Assembly: GCF_002101775.1 (NCBI RefSeq) | Contig: NZ_LQPI01000039.1 | Span: 177,654 to 241,653 of the forward strand | Length of the DNA: 64,000 bases | Origin: Mycolicibacter nonchromogenicus | GTDB taxonomy: Bacteria; Actinomycetota; Actinomycetes; Mycobacteriales; Mycobacteriaceae | Reading direction: 5' to 3' | Part shown: piece by piece, positions 33,268 to 40,981 of the stretch | Layout: every line of letters starts with the position of its first letter | Numbering within the stretch: the first letter of the stretch is position 1 | Notes under the pieces: generated by a model | The model's database searches: none | What the model was told of the DNA's origin: nothing | Seen by the model: only the letters and a program-made list of their open reading frames with translations | Made by a program: the position numbers and the translations under genes

Positions 33268-34426
33268 TCCCGAGGTCGAGGAATTCCGAGCCGAGTTCTC
33301 GGCCTTCCTCGACGCCAACCTGCCGCCCGAGGCCGAGACCATGGAGCGGCCACGTTCGGTATCGCACATGCCGCAATGGGCCCGACGCTGGCAGCGGTTG
33401 CTGTTCGACAACGGCTGGCTGTTGCCCGGCAACCCGCCTGAGTTCGGTGGTCGCAACGCCGGCCTGCTGCAGCAGTTCGTGCATCTGGAGGAGTTGTGCC
33501 GCCGCCGCATCTACCACAGCTTCAATCCGCAGGGTGTGAACATCATTGCGGCATCGCTACTTACCTTTGGCAGCCCTGAGCAGAAGCAGCGCTGGGCGGT
33601 GCCGATCCTGCGCGCGGAGATCACCGCCTCGCTGGGCATGAGCGAACCGAGCGCGGGATCGGACCTGGCGTCGTTGCGGACCAGGGCTGACCGCGACGGG
33701 GACGACTTCATCGTCAACGGCCAGAAGGTGTGGACCTCCGGGGCCCACGATGCAGACGTGCTGCTCACCTTCGTGCGAACCGACCCTGACGCGCCGAAGC
33801 ACAAAGGCATCAGTGTGCTGGTCATTCCGACAGACACCCCGGGGGTGGTGCGTCGTCCGTTCCCCACCATCTGTGGAATGGACGACAAAGACTTCAACGA
33901 GGTCTTCTTCACCGATGTGCGGGTGCCGGGGGAGAACCTGGTCGGTCCGCTGAACGGTGGCTGGCGGGTGGCCAATGGGTCTCTCGGTCACGAACGCACC
34001 ATGATGTGGCTGGGTTTCGCCGACCGGCTCGACAACATCATCGCTGACTTCCACCCCAACGGCGCGCTCGAACGCGACCGATTCGCCACCGCGGTCATGG
34101 ACTATCAGGCGCTGCGCCTGTTGGGGTCGCGAGCGCTGGCGCGGGCGGCCCGCGGCGAGGAGGACGTGGCCGCACTGTCGGTGCTCAAGCTGCTCGGCTC
34201 GGAGGCCGAGATGTTCGCCTCCGGTCACGCACTGGATGCTGCGGGGACAGACGGTCTTGTGCACCCGGCGAATTCGGGACCGTACGCGCCGATGAACCTC
34301 GACAGCTACTTCGCCAGCTGGTTCGAGCGGCATGCCCGAAGCTTCTCCGGCACCATCGCCGGCGGCACCTCGGAGATTCACCGAAACATCGTCGCCCAGC
34401 AGGGGCTGGGCTTACCCCGCGGCTGA
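33251..34426 (+). CDS. Acyl-CoA dehydrogenase, long subunit of a split pair
   Basis: A 391-residue FadE. The start is TTG 33251, chosen because the resulting N-terminus (MQLAFDPEVEEF) aligns exactly with that of the paralogue at 10918 (MQLTFDPEVENF). MSEPSAGSDL is at 130-139 and GGTSEIHRN lies near the C-terminus; RxQFGxPI is missing and supplied by the short partner. The two FadE copies remain similar over their full length, and both are followed by the CGAGCAGACG palindrome, consistent with a duplicated gene-plus-terminator segment. Confidence 0.9.
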   Translation: MQLAFDPEVEEFRAEFSAFLDANLPPEAETMERPRSVSHMPQWARRWQRLLFDNGWLLPGNPPEFGGRNAGLLQQFVHLEELCRRRIYHSFNPQGVNIIAASLLTFGSPEQKQRWAVPILRAEITASLGMSEPSAGSDLASLRTRADRDGDDFIVNGQKVWTSGAHDADVLLTFVRTDPDAPKHKGISVLVIPTDTPGVVRRPFPTICGMDDKDFNEVFFTDVRVPGENLVGPLNGGWRVANGSLGHERTMMWLGFADRLDNIIADFHPNGALERDRFATAVMDYQALRLLGSRALARAARGEEDVAALSVLKLLGSEAEMFASGHALDAAGTDGLVHPANSGPYAPMNLDSYFASWFERHARSFSGTIAGGTSEIHRNIVAQQGLGLPRG

Positions 34427-34440
34427 CCCGCCAGCCACCC

Positions 34441-34504
34441 CCGCGAGCAGACGCGAAAGCCCCCATTTCTGGTGTGAAAAGGGGGCTTTCGCGTCTGCTC
34501 GCGG
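34441..34504. terminator. Long perfect hairpin between convergent genes
   Basis: Arms of 24 bp (34441-34464 and 34481-34504) pair perfectly around a 16-nt loop. The arm core CGAGCAGACGCGAA matches the hairpin at 12165 except for one base. It lies between the FadE gene and the convergent P450 gene and would act in both directions. Confidence 0.65.
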
Positions 34505-34521
34505 AGAAAAACCGGGGAACG

Positions 34522-35904
34522 TCAGTCGATGACAACCGGCTCCTTCCGTTCGGTGATGGGGCGTGCGCACTCCTGCTCGTCGCAGATGCGCTGCAGCTTC
34601 TCCAGGGTCTCGTCGAGTCCGGGCCCCAGCCGCTTGCCGGGGGTGAAGGTCGCCGGCAGGTTCCGCATACCCTGGATGACACCGATGGTGTCGTAGTGCA
34701 CCGTGCCCTCCGGATCGCACTGGTAGTCGGGCATCCGATCGAGCACCGCGGTCAGCATCGACTTGAAGACGGTGCGCGCCACGTTGGAGCCGATGCAGCG
34801 GTGTATCCCCAGTCCGAAGCTGAAGTGCCGGTTGCCTTTACGGTCCAAGATGACGCGGTTGGGCTCTTGGAAGATCGCGGGGTCGCGGTTGGCCATCGCC
34901 CAGGACAGCCACAGCCTCTCGTACTGCTTGAACTGCTGTCCCTCCACCTCGACGTCCTCGGCGAAAGTCCGGCCGTCGCCAGGTGCGGGGGTGAAGAACC
35001 GCAGGAACTCCTCGGTCGCGGGGTCCAACAGAGTTGCGCGCTCCTGGCTGAGCCGCGTGCGCTCCGTCGGGTGCTCGCCGAGCCATTCCAGGGCATGCGC
35101 GGTCAGCGCCGTGGTGGTGTCGAAGCCGCCCCCGATGACCAGGCCCAGGTTGCCCAGGATCTCGATGTCGGGTGCGGGCTCACCGTCGATCCGCAACTGC
35201 AGCATGGCGTTGACCAGGCCCGGGCGCGGGTTCTCCCGGATCTCCATCATATTGTTGATGATGTCGATGCCCATTTCGCGGTGCTGCTCGTTGATTCGTT
35301 CGCGATCGGGTGAGTGCTCCGGGGTGTACACCGAGGCGTGCGTGGGCTCGCTGTAGACGTTCCACTTCTTGAGCTCGATGCCCATCATGGCCAGGGTGAA
35401 CACCGCGGGAACCACGTTGGCCAGGTGCTCGACGAAGTCGATCTGGCCCGACTCGATGTGCTCATCGAGTGCCGCGCGGGTGATCTCGTCCACGAAGGGC
35501 ACCCACCGCTTGATCGCCGCGGGGGACAGATACGGGTTCAGCGCGCCGCGGTAGGCGCTGTGTTCGGGTTCGTCCATCTCCAGGATCCCGCCGCGCACCA
35601 CGGTGGCCCGGCTCGCCTTGGGGATGGTGATGCCCTGGAAGGGTGTCTGCCCGGTGATGTCGTGGTGGTTGGAGACGGCGGGGCAGCGGGCCAGTTCGAA
35701 GACATGCTTGCTGTCGGCGGCCACCCAGTGTCCGTTGTAGGTCGGACTCCACGCCATCGGGCACTTGGCGTGCATCTCGCTGGTGATCTCGTCGAAGCGA
35801 TCGCGGTACTCCGGGGTGTGCCGGTCGAAGTAGTAGGTGTTCTTCTTGCGATCGTCGGATTCGTCGTCTTGGCCGGTCGCGGCCAGTGAGTCGTTGACGC
35901 TCAA
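34522..35904 (-). CDS. Cytochrome P450
   Basis: A 460-residue P450, longer than the other two owing to extensions at both ends. I-helix GGGFDTTT (258-265) lacks the usual acidic residue before the Thr and has Asp instead of Glu; ExxR is E299-R302; the haem loop FSFGLGIHRCIG carries ligand C370. The start is TTG 35904, supported by GGGAGGA 5 bp upstream; there is no ATG/GTG nearby. It follows its ferredoxin gene by 13 bp and lies in the operon begun by the SDR at 37789. Confidence 0.93.
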   Translation of the reverse strand: MSVNDSLAATGQDDESDDRKKNTYYFDRHTPEYRDRFDEITSEMHAKCPMAWSPTYNGHWVAADSKHVFELARCPAVSNHHDITGQTPFQGITIPKASRATVVRGGILEMDEPEHSAYRGALNPYLSPAAIKRWVPFVDEITRAALDEHIESGQIDFVEHLANVVPAVFTLAMMGIELKKWNVYSEPTHASVYTPEHSPDRERINEQHREMGIDIINNMMEIRENPRPGLVNAMLQLRIDGEPAPDIEILGNLGLVIGGGFDTTTALTAHALEWLGEHPTERTRLSQERATLLDPATEEFLRFFTPAPGDGRTFAEDVEVEGQQFKQYERLWLSWAMANRDPAIFQEPNRVILDRKGNRHFSFGLGIHRCIGSNVARTVFKSMLTAVLDRMPDYQCDPEGTVHYDTIGVIQGMRNLPATFTPGKRLGPGLDETLEKLQRICDEQECARPITERKEPVVID

Positions 35905-35917
35905 GGAATCCTCCCTT

Positions 35918-36112
35918 TCATTCCTCGATGAGAATGGCCTGTTCGGGGCAGGAGTGCGCCGCCTCGCGCACGGCGTCCTGCTGATCGGCCGGAACCACTT
36001 CGGACACCGGCGAAGAGGTGCCGTCAATGTCGTTGAGCACGAACGAATCAGGGGCGATCATCGCGCACAGCGTGTGGCCCTGGCACCGCTGGCCGTCAAC
36101 GGAAACCTTCAT
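35918..36112 (-). CDS. Ferredoxin, 3Fe-4S type (P450 partner)
   Basis: A 64-residue ferredoxin with ligands C10 and C16 (CQGHTLC, the variable central residue is His) and a late CP (SCPEQAI). It precedes the P450 by 13 bp and follows the mycofactocin-type SDR by 40 bp. It is very likely the electron donor to that P450. Confidence 0.92.
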   Translation of the reverse strand: MKVSVDGQRCQGHTLCAMIAPDSFVLNDIDGTSSPVSEVVPADQQDAVREAAHSCPEQAILIEE

Positions 36113-36152
36113 GTCCTTGCTCCTTTCAACTGGTGCGAAACGGTGCGCGCCA

Positions 36153-37013
36153 TCAGACGTGGTAGTCGTACCACTTCAGGTATCCGCCGGCGTCAACTCG
36201 CAACTGCATACCGGTGACGTAGCGGGCCTCGTCGGAGGCGAGCCACAGCACCGCGTTGGAGATGTCCTCGGGCTCGATGAACGGCACCTTCATCGCCTGC
36301 TGGACGTAGAAGACCGGTTCGGCGTCGGCACGGGTCGGACGTTCCAGGTCGGGCCGGAAGGAGCGGTACATCGGCTCGCTCTGCAACATGTCGGTGTTGC
36401 AGTTGGTCGGATGGATGACGTTGGCGCGGATGCCGCGCACCGCCAACTCCGTTGCGAGGTCGTGCACGTACTGCGCGATCAGCCGCTTGGAGGTCATGTA
36501 GGCCATCCCGCCGGGGTCGTTGCCCGGGTTGGCCTTCTGGTGGGCGTCCATCAACGCGGCCGCTGAGGCGGTGGCGATGATCGAGGCGCCTTCGGACAGG
36601 TGCGGCAGCGCGACCTGAATTCCGTTGATGGTGCCGACCAGGTTGGTGTTGATGACGTCGGTCCAGGCCTGCAGCGGCGGGTTGCCCTTCATGCCGGCGA
36701 CGCCCGCCTGCGCGACCACGATGTCGAGCTTGCCGAACTCGGCCAGACCGGACTCGAGCGCAGTCTTGAGCGCCGCCGCGTCACGCACATCGGCCTGCGC
36801 GGTGACGATGCTGCGTCCGGTCTTCTCGACCAGCTTGGCGGTCTCCTCGAGGTCCTCGGGCCGTGCCATCGGGTAGCCGATGGTCTCGATGTCCTGGCAC
36901 AGGTCGACCGCGATGATGTCGGCGCCTTCCTCGGCCAGCCGCAGTGCATGGCTGCGGCCCTGCCCGCGGGCTGCTCCGGTGATGAAGGCGACCTTTCCGG
37001 CAACGCGTCCCAC
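36153..37013 (-). CDS. Mycofactocin-dependent-type SDR oxidoreductase
   Basis: A 286-residue short-chain dehydrogenase. The cofactor loop is TGAARGQGRSHA (12-23) and the catalytic motif YMTSK. The insertion after the second strand (DLCQDIETIGYPMARPEDL, about 37-55) is the hallmark of the mycofactocin-coupled SDR subfamily, which retains NAD tightly and passes electrons to the redox peptide mycofactocin. It should oxidise an alcohol made by the neighbouring P450. Mycofactocin genes are not in the window. Confidence 0.9.
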   Translation of the reverse strand: MGRVAGKVAFITGAARGQGRSHALRLAEEGADIIAVDLCQDIETIGYPMARPEDLEETAKLVEKTGRSIVTAQADVRDAAALKTALESGLAEFGKLDIVVAQAGVAGMKGNPPLQAWTDVINTNLVGTINGIQVALPHLSEGASIIATASAAALMDAHQKANPGNDPGGMAYMTSKRLIAQYVHDLATELAVRGIRANVIHPTNCNTDMLQSEPMYRSFRPDLERPTRADAEPVFYVQQAMKVPFIEPEDISNAVLWLASDEARYVTGMQLRVDAGGYLKWYDYHV

Positions 37014-37069
37014 AGCTGTTCCTTTCGTTCGTGCTCATGGCCGCCCGGGGCGGCGAATTGTGGTGCAGG

Positions 37070-37789
37070 TCAGGTGTTACGGCCGCCGTTGACGCCGAGG
37101 ATCTGGCCGGTGATGTAGCCGGCCTCCTCGGACACCAGGAAGGCGCAGGCCGCCGCGATGTCCTCGGGCTGTCCGATACGCCGCACGGGGGTCTTGGCGA
37201 TGTTGTCGTCGATGTTGCCGAGGAACCCTCGACGATCGGCGTTGCGCAGCATGGGGGTGTCGATGAAGCCCGGCGGCACGGCGTTGACCGTGATGCCGCT
37301 CGGCCCGTACTCCAGAGCCAACGTCTTGGTGAGCCCGTTGACGGCGGATTTGGCCGCAACATAGTGCGCCATATAAGGAGTGCCGGAATGGGTGCTCGAC
37401 GAGGAGATGTTCACGATGCGCCCCCAGCCGGCTTCGACCATGTCGGGCAGCACCGCCTGAATGGTGTGGAACACCCCGTTGAGGTTGATGTCGATGATCT
37501 GTTGCCACTCTTCGAAGCTGATGTGGCTGAACTTCTTGAACCCGTCTTTGCCGGCAGCGTTGACCAGGATGGTGACCGGGCCGAGCCGCTCGCGGATCTG
37601 CGCCAGTGCGGCGTCGATCTGCGCGCGATCGGTCACGTCGGCGGCGAAGGCGAGATCCTCGCCGCCCGGCTTGAGATCGATGATGGCCACCCGGTGGCCG
37701 GCGGCGCGCAAGCGCTTCACGACTGCCGCCCCGATACCCGAGGCGCCCCCGGTCACGACAGCAGTCCTCACGAGGCCCGTCTCGGTCAC
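37070..37789 (-). CDS. SDR family oxidoreductase (FabG-like)
   Basis: A 239-residue classical SDR starting at GTG 37789 after GGAGA. Features: TGGASGIG cofactor loop (11-18), an NAAG strand motif, and the catalytic Ser with YVAAK. The C-terminal TGQILGVNGG is typical of 3-oxoacyl-reductase-like enzymes. It leads the minus-strand operon SDR-SDR-ferredoxin-P450, 56 bp before the mycofactocin SDR. A degenerate copy of the island operator lies just upstream. Confidence 0.9.
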   Translation of the reverse strand: MTETGLVRTAVVTGGASGIGAAVVKRLRAAGHRVAIIDLKPGGEDLAFAADVTDRAQIDAALAQIRERLGPVTILVNAAGKDGFKKFSHISFEEWQQIIDINLNGVFHTIQAVLPDMVEAGWGRIVNISSSSTHSGTPYMAHYVAAKSAVNGLTKTLALEYGPSGITVNAVPPGFIDTPMLRNADRRGFLGNIDDNIAKTPVRRIGQPEDIAAACAFLVSEEAGYITGQILGVNGGRNT

Positions 37790-37812
37790 AAAGAATCTCC
37801 TTTCCGAGCACT

Positions 37813-37827
37813 GAGAATCGTACTCTC
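37813..37827. promoter_or_regulatory. Island operator, site 5 (one mismatch)
   Basis: GAGAAT-CGT-ACTCTC, one base from the perfect palindrome, located 23 bp upstream of the SDR start on the minus strand. The spacing from the gene is close to that of sites 3 and 4. Confidence 0.55.
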
Positions 37828-37975
37828 GTATGTCGGATTCTGGCAAGGCGCATCCAGACCCGCTCCCAGCAGCGAAAACGGCGGAGTCGCATCGACTCTC
37901 GACGTACAGCTGCAGGCTGCAACGCCCTTCGCTCGCCCTTGAGTTCTCTCATAGGAGATGTATGATTCGCCGCAG

Positions 37976-37991
37976 ATGAGAATCTAGTTAC
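37976..37991. promoter_or_regulatory. Island operator half-site, site 6
   Basis: ATGAGAAT followed by CTA and a poor right arm (GTTAC), 15 bp upstream of the aldehyde dehydrogenase start at 38007. It may be a weak or half site; the position matches the pattern but the sequence alone is thin support. Confidence 0.3.
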
Positions 37992-38006
37992 CCGCCGGGA
38001 GGCTTG

Positions 38007-39509
38007 ATGGGTTCGCAGGACGCAGCAGAGACCGCCGCTGACAGTTCCACGGGACAGGGCGTCGACCGGCGACTGCTGATCAACGGTGAACTGGTGGAGG
38101 CGGACGCCGCGTACCCCTCGCTCAACCCGGCCACCGGCGAGATCCTGGGTTACGCCCCCGAGGCCGGTGTCTCGCATGCGGTTGCGGCCATCGGGGCGGC
38201 ACGCCGCGCCTTCGACGCCGGCGACTGGGCCACCGACACCGATCTGCGCGTCCGGTGTCTGGATCAATTGCACCGTGCGCTCATCGAGCACCGCGACGAG
38301 TTCGCCGCACTCACCATCGCCGAGGTCGGTGCCACCCCGGCGCTGACTCAGGGGGCGCAGCTGGATCAGCCGATCGCGATCGTGCGCTATTACGCCGATC
38401 TGCTGAAGAATTACCCGATGACCGAAGACCTCGGCAATGTCGAGAGCCGCGGAATGCTGCACCACCGTTGGGTGGAGAAGGAAGGCGCGGGCGTCGTCGC
38501 CGCGATCATCGCCTACAACTACCCCAACCAGTTGGCCCTGGCCAAGCTCGCGCCGGCGCTGGCCGCCGGCTGCACCGTGGTGCTCAAGGCCGCGCCCGAC
38601 ACTCCGTTGGTCACGCTTGCGCTGGGCGAACTGATCGCCAACCACACCGACATACCCGCCGGTGTGGTCAATGTCCTGAGCTCGTCGGACCCCGCGGTCG
38701 GCGCCGCGCTGACCACCGACAGTGGCGTCGACATGGTCACCTTCACCGGATCCACCCCGACGGGGCGCACCATCATGGCGGCCGCCAGCGGGACACTCAA
38801 GCGGGTGTTCTTGGAGCTGGGCGGCAAGTCCGCGGCGATCATCCTCGACGACGCCGACTTCAACATGGCTGCGGTGTTCGCCGCGTTCTCGATGGTGACC
38901 CACGCCGGCCAGGGGTGCGCCCTGACCTCACGGCTGCTGGTGCCCAAGTCGCATCACGACGAGATCGTCGAGTTGATCAAGACCAACTTCTCCCACGTGC
39001 GCTACGGCGACCCGACTGACCCCACGACCTACATGGGTCCGCTGATCAGCGCCAAGCAGCGCGACAAGGTCCACGACATGGTGCAGCGTGCGGTGGCCGA
39101 CGGCGCCACCCTGGTGACCGGTGGCGAGAAGGTGGACCCGGGCTTCTTCTACACCCCGACCTTGTTGACCAATGTCGACCCGGACAGCGAGATCGCTCAG
39201 GAGGAGGTCTTCGGACCCGTCCTGACGGTGATCGCCTATGACGACGACGATGATGCGGTCCGGATCGCCAACAACTCCATCTACGGGCTGTCGGGTGCGG
39301 TCTTCGGCAGTCAGGAGCGGGCGCTGGCGCTGGCTCGTCGGATCCGGACCGGAACGTTCTCGATCAACGGCGGCAACTACTTCAGCCCGGACGCCCCGTT
39401 CGGCGGATACAAGCAGTCCGGCATCGGCCGCGAGATGGGCGTCGCCGGACTGGAGGAATTCCTGGAAAGCAAGACGTTCGCCGTGCCGCTGGCCGGGGCT
39501 CCGGCGTGA
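38007..39509 (+). CDS. Aldehyde dehydrogenase
   Basis: A 500-residue NAD(P)-dependent aldehyde dehydrogenase with Asn171 (AYNYPNQ), Lys194, Glu270 (LELGGKS) and nucleophile Cys304 (GQGCALTS) all in place. Start ATG 38007 follows GGGAGG; a TTG one codon earlier is possible. It overlaps the CoA transferase gene by 4 bp, so aldehyde oxidation and CoA activation are coupled. It lies divergent from the SDR/P450 operon, whose SDRs could supply its aldehyde. Confidence 0.93.
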   Translation: MGSQDAAETAADSSTGQGVDRRLLINGELVEADAAYPSLNPATGEILGYAPEAGVSHAVAAIGAARRAFDAGDWATDTDLRVRCLDQLHRALIEHRDEFAALTIAEVGATPALTQGAQLDQPIAIVRYYADLLKNYPMTEDLGNVESRGMLHHRWVEKEGAGVVAAIIAYNYPNQLALAKLAPALAAGCTVVLKAAPDTPLVTLALGELIANHTDIPAGVVNVLSSSDPAVGAALTTDSGVDMVTFTGSTPTGRTIMAAASGTLKRVFLELGGKSAAIILDDADFNMAAVFAAFSMVTHAGQGCALTSRLLVPKSHHDEIVELIKTNFSHVRYGDPTDPTTYMGPLISAKQRDKVHDMVQRAVADGATLVTGGEKVDPGFFYTPTLLTNVDPDSEIAQEEVFGPVLTVIAYDDDDDAVRIANNSIYGLSGAVFGSQERALALARRIRTGTFSINGGNYFSPDAPFGGYKQSGIGREMGVAGLEEFLESKTFAVPLAGAPA

Positions 39510-40711
39510 GACCGCTGGAAGGCGTTCGCGTCCTCGAAGTCGCGATGTATGGGTTCGTCCCCTCGGCCGGGGCGGTGCTGGCCGAATGGGGCGCCGAGGT
39601 CATCAAGGTCGAGCACGCGGTGACCGGCGACCCGCAGCGGGGGTTGCGCCAAACCGGCATGCTGCGGGTCGAAGGCGACCCCAACCCCAACATCGAGCAC
39701 GCCAACCGCGGAAAGCGCAGCATCGGCCTGGACGTGTCGACCCCCGAGGGCCGCGATGTCCTGCTCGAACTGGCAAAGCGCGCCGATGTCTTCCTGACCA
39801 GTTTCCTGCCCGGCCATCGCAAGAAGTTCGCCATGGACGTCGAGGACATCCGCGCGGTCAACCCGAAGATCATCTATGCCCGCGGCAGCGCACTGGGGCC
39901 CCGCGGCATCGAATCGGAAAAGGGCGGCTACGACATGACCGCCTTCTGGTGTCGTGCCGGCACTGCTGCCACCATCACCCCGCCCGGCATCGAGGGCATG
40001 ATCGGCCCCCCTGGGCCCGCCTACGGCGACACCATCTCCGGCACCAACCTGGCGGGCGGTATCGCGGCGGCGCTGTTCAAGCGCGAGCGCACCGGTGAGC
40101 CCGCGGTGGTGGACGTGTCGCTGCTGGGCAGCGGACTGTGGGCCATGGGCCACACTGTCGCCCTGACCAGCCATCTGGGTGAGCGCCTGATCCAACAGCC
40201 GCCAGGTGTGCACGGCTCGCCGATCAACCCGCTGGTGGGGGTCTACGCGACCGCCGACGAGCGCTACATTTCCTTTGTCATGATGCAGCCCACCAAGTTC
40301 TGGGCCGACGTGTGCCAACACATGGACCTGAACGACTACATCGACGACCCCCGGTTCGCCACCGCGGAGTCCTTTGCCGAGCACACCCCGGCGGCCGTGG
40401 AGATCCTGCGCGCGGCGATGGCCAAGCGGACGCTGCCGGAGTGGAGTGAGCGCTTCGCCACCCTGGCCGGTCCGTGGGCGCCGGTCCAGGACACCCTGCA
40501 GGCCGCTCAGGACGCGCAGATCCGCGCCAACGAATACATCGTGCAGGCCGGCGAGCTTGAATTGGTCGCCAACCCGGTGCAGTTCGACGTGGCCGCGCCG
40601 GCCACCGGGCCGGCGCCTGGATTCGCCGAGCAGACCGACGAAATCCTGGCCGAGCTCGGCCTGGACTGGGACCGCATCATCGAACTCAAGACCGTCGGCG
40701 CGGTCACCTGA
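39506..40711 (+). CDS. CaiB/BaiF-type (family III) CoA transferase
   Basis: A 401-residue family III CoA transferase starting at GTG 39506 (GTGA overlap with the dehydrogenase). It has the N-terminal LEGVRVLEVAMYG, VIKVEH and NRGKRSIGLD segments and the catalytic Asp143 in GGYDMTAFW. It should transfer CoA from a donor thioester to the acid produced by the upstream aldehyde dehydrogenase. The 270 bp that follow contain no gene I can support. Confidence 0.92.
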   Translation: MRPLEGVRVLEVAMYGFVPSAGAVLAEWGAEVIKVEHAVTGDPQRGLRQTGMLRVEGDPNPNIEHANRGKRSIGLDVSTPEGRDVLLELAKRADVFLTSFLPGHRKKFAMDVEDIRAVNPKIIYARGSALGPRGIESEKGGYDMTAFWCRAGTAATITPPGIEGMIGPPGPAYGDTISGTNLAGGIAAALFKRERTGEPAVVDVSLLGSGLWAMGHTVALTSHLGERLIQQPPGVHGSPINPLVGVYATADERYISFVMMQPTKFWADVCQHMDLNDYIDDPRFATAESFAEHTPAAVEILRAAMAKRTLPEWSERFATLAGPWAPVQDTLQAAQDAQIRANEYIVQAGELELVANPVQFDVAAPATGPAPGFAEQTDEILAELGLDWDRIIELKTVGAVT

Positions 40712-40981
40712 GAACAGTGGGAATTCTTCGATGCCGTGTTGCCTGAATTCGCAAGGCCACCCGCGGGGTGCCGTGCGTGTGGCACAGTGCGTACAACTCT
40801 TCGAGCAGGCGGTCGGGACTGGGGGAGACCCGGCCGGTGCCCGGGTCGGATCGGCGCACAACATCGGGGGCCGACCGCGGTGTGGGCGGTAACCGTTGCG
40901 GAAGGGGGCGGTGGTGTGTAGCGGTGCCGGTGCGGGAGCTCACGATGCCGCCTGCCGTCACACCGCGGTGGCGGAGGGCTG
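40712..40981. other. Intergenic region before the mce operon
   Basis: A 270-bp gap between the CoA transferase and mceA. I see no yrbE remnant, no island operator and no convincing hairpin; GGAGGG just before 40982 is the mceA ribosome-binding site. A promoter for mce may lie here but no clear -35/-10 pair stands out. Confidence 0.5.

Noticed and set aside
35929..35938. GATGAGAATG near the end of the ferredoxin gene at 35918, resembling an operator half-site
   Set aside because: It lies inside the coding sequence and encodes the conserved C-terminal residues; no matching right arm follows.
37077..38903. A 608-codon minus-strand open frame spanning an SDR, a promoter region and an aldehyde dehydrogenase
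   Set aside because: It crosses the divergent promoter and is antisense to the aldehyde dehydrogenase with its intact active site; composition is that of a shadow frame.
40704..40961. An 85-codon minus-strand frame in the gap before mceA
   Set aside because: No ribosome-binding site, no recognisable motif, Arg/Pro-rich composition; insufficient to call a gene or a pseudogene.
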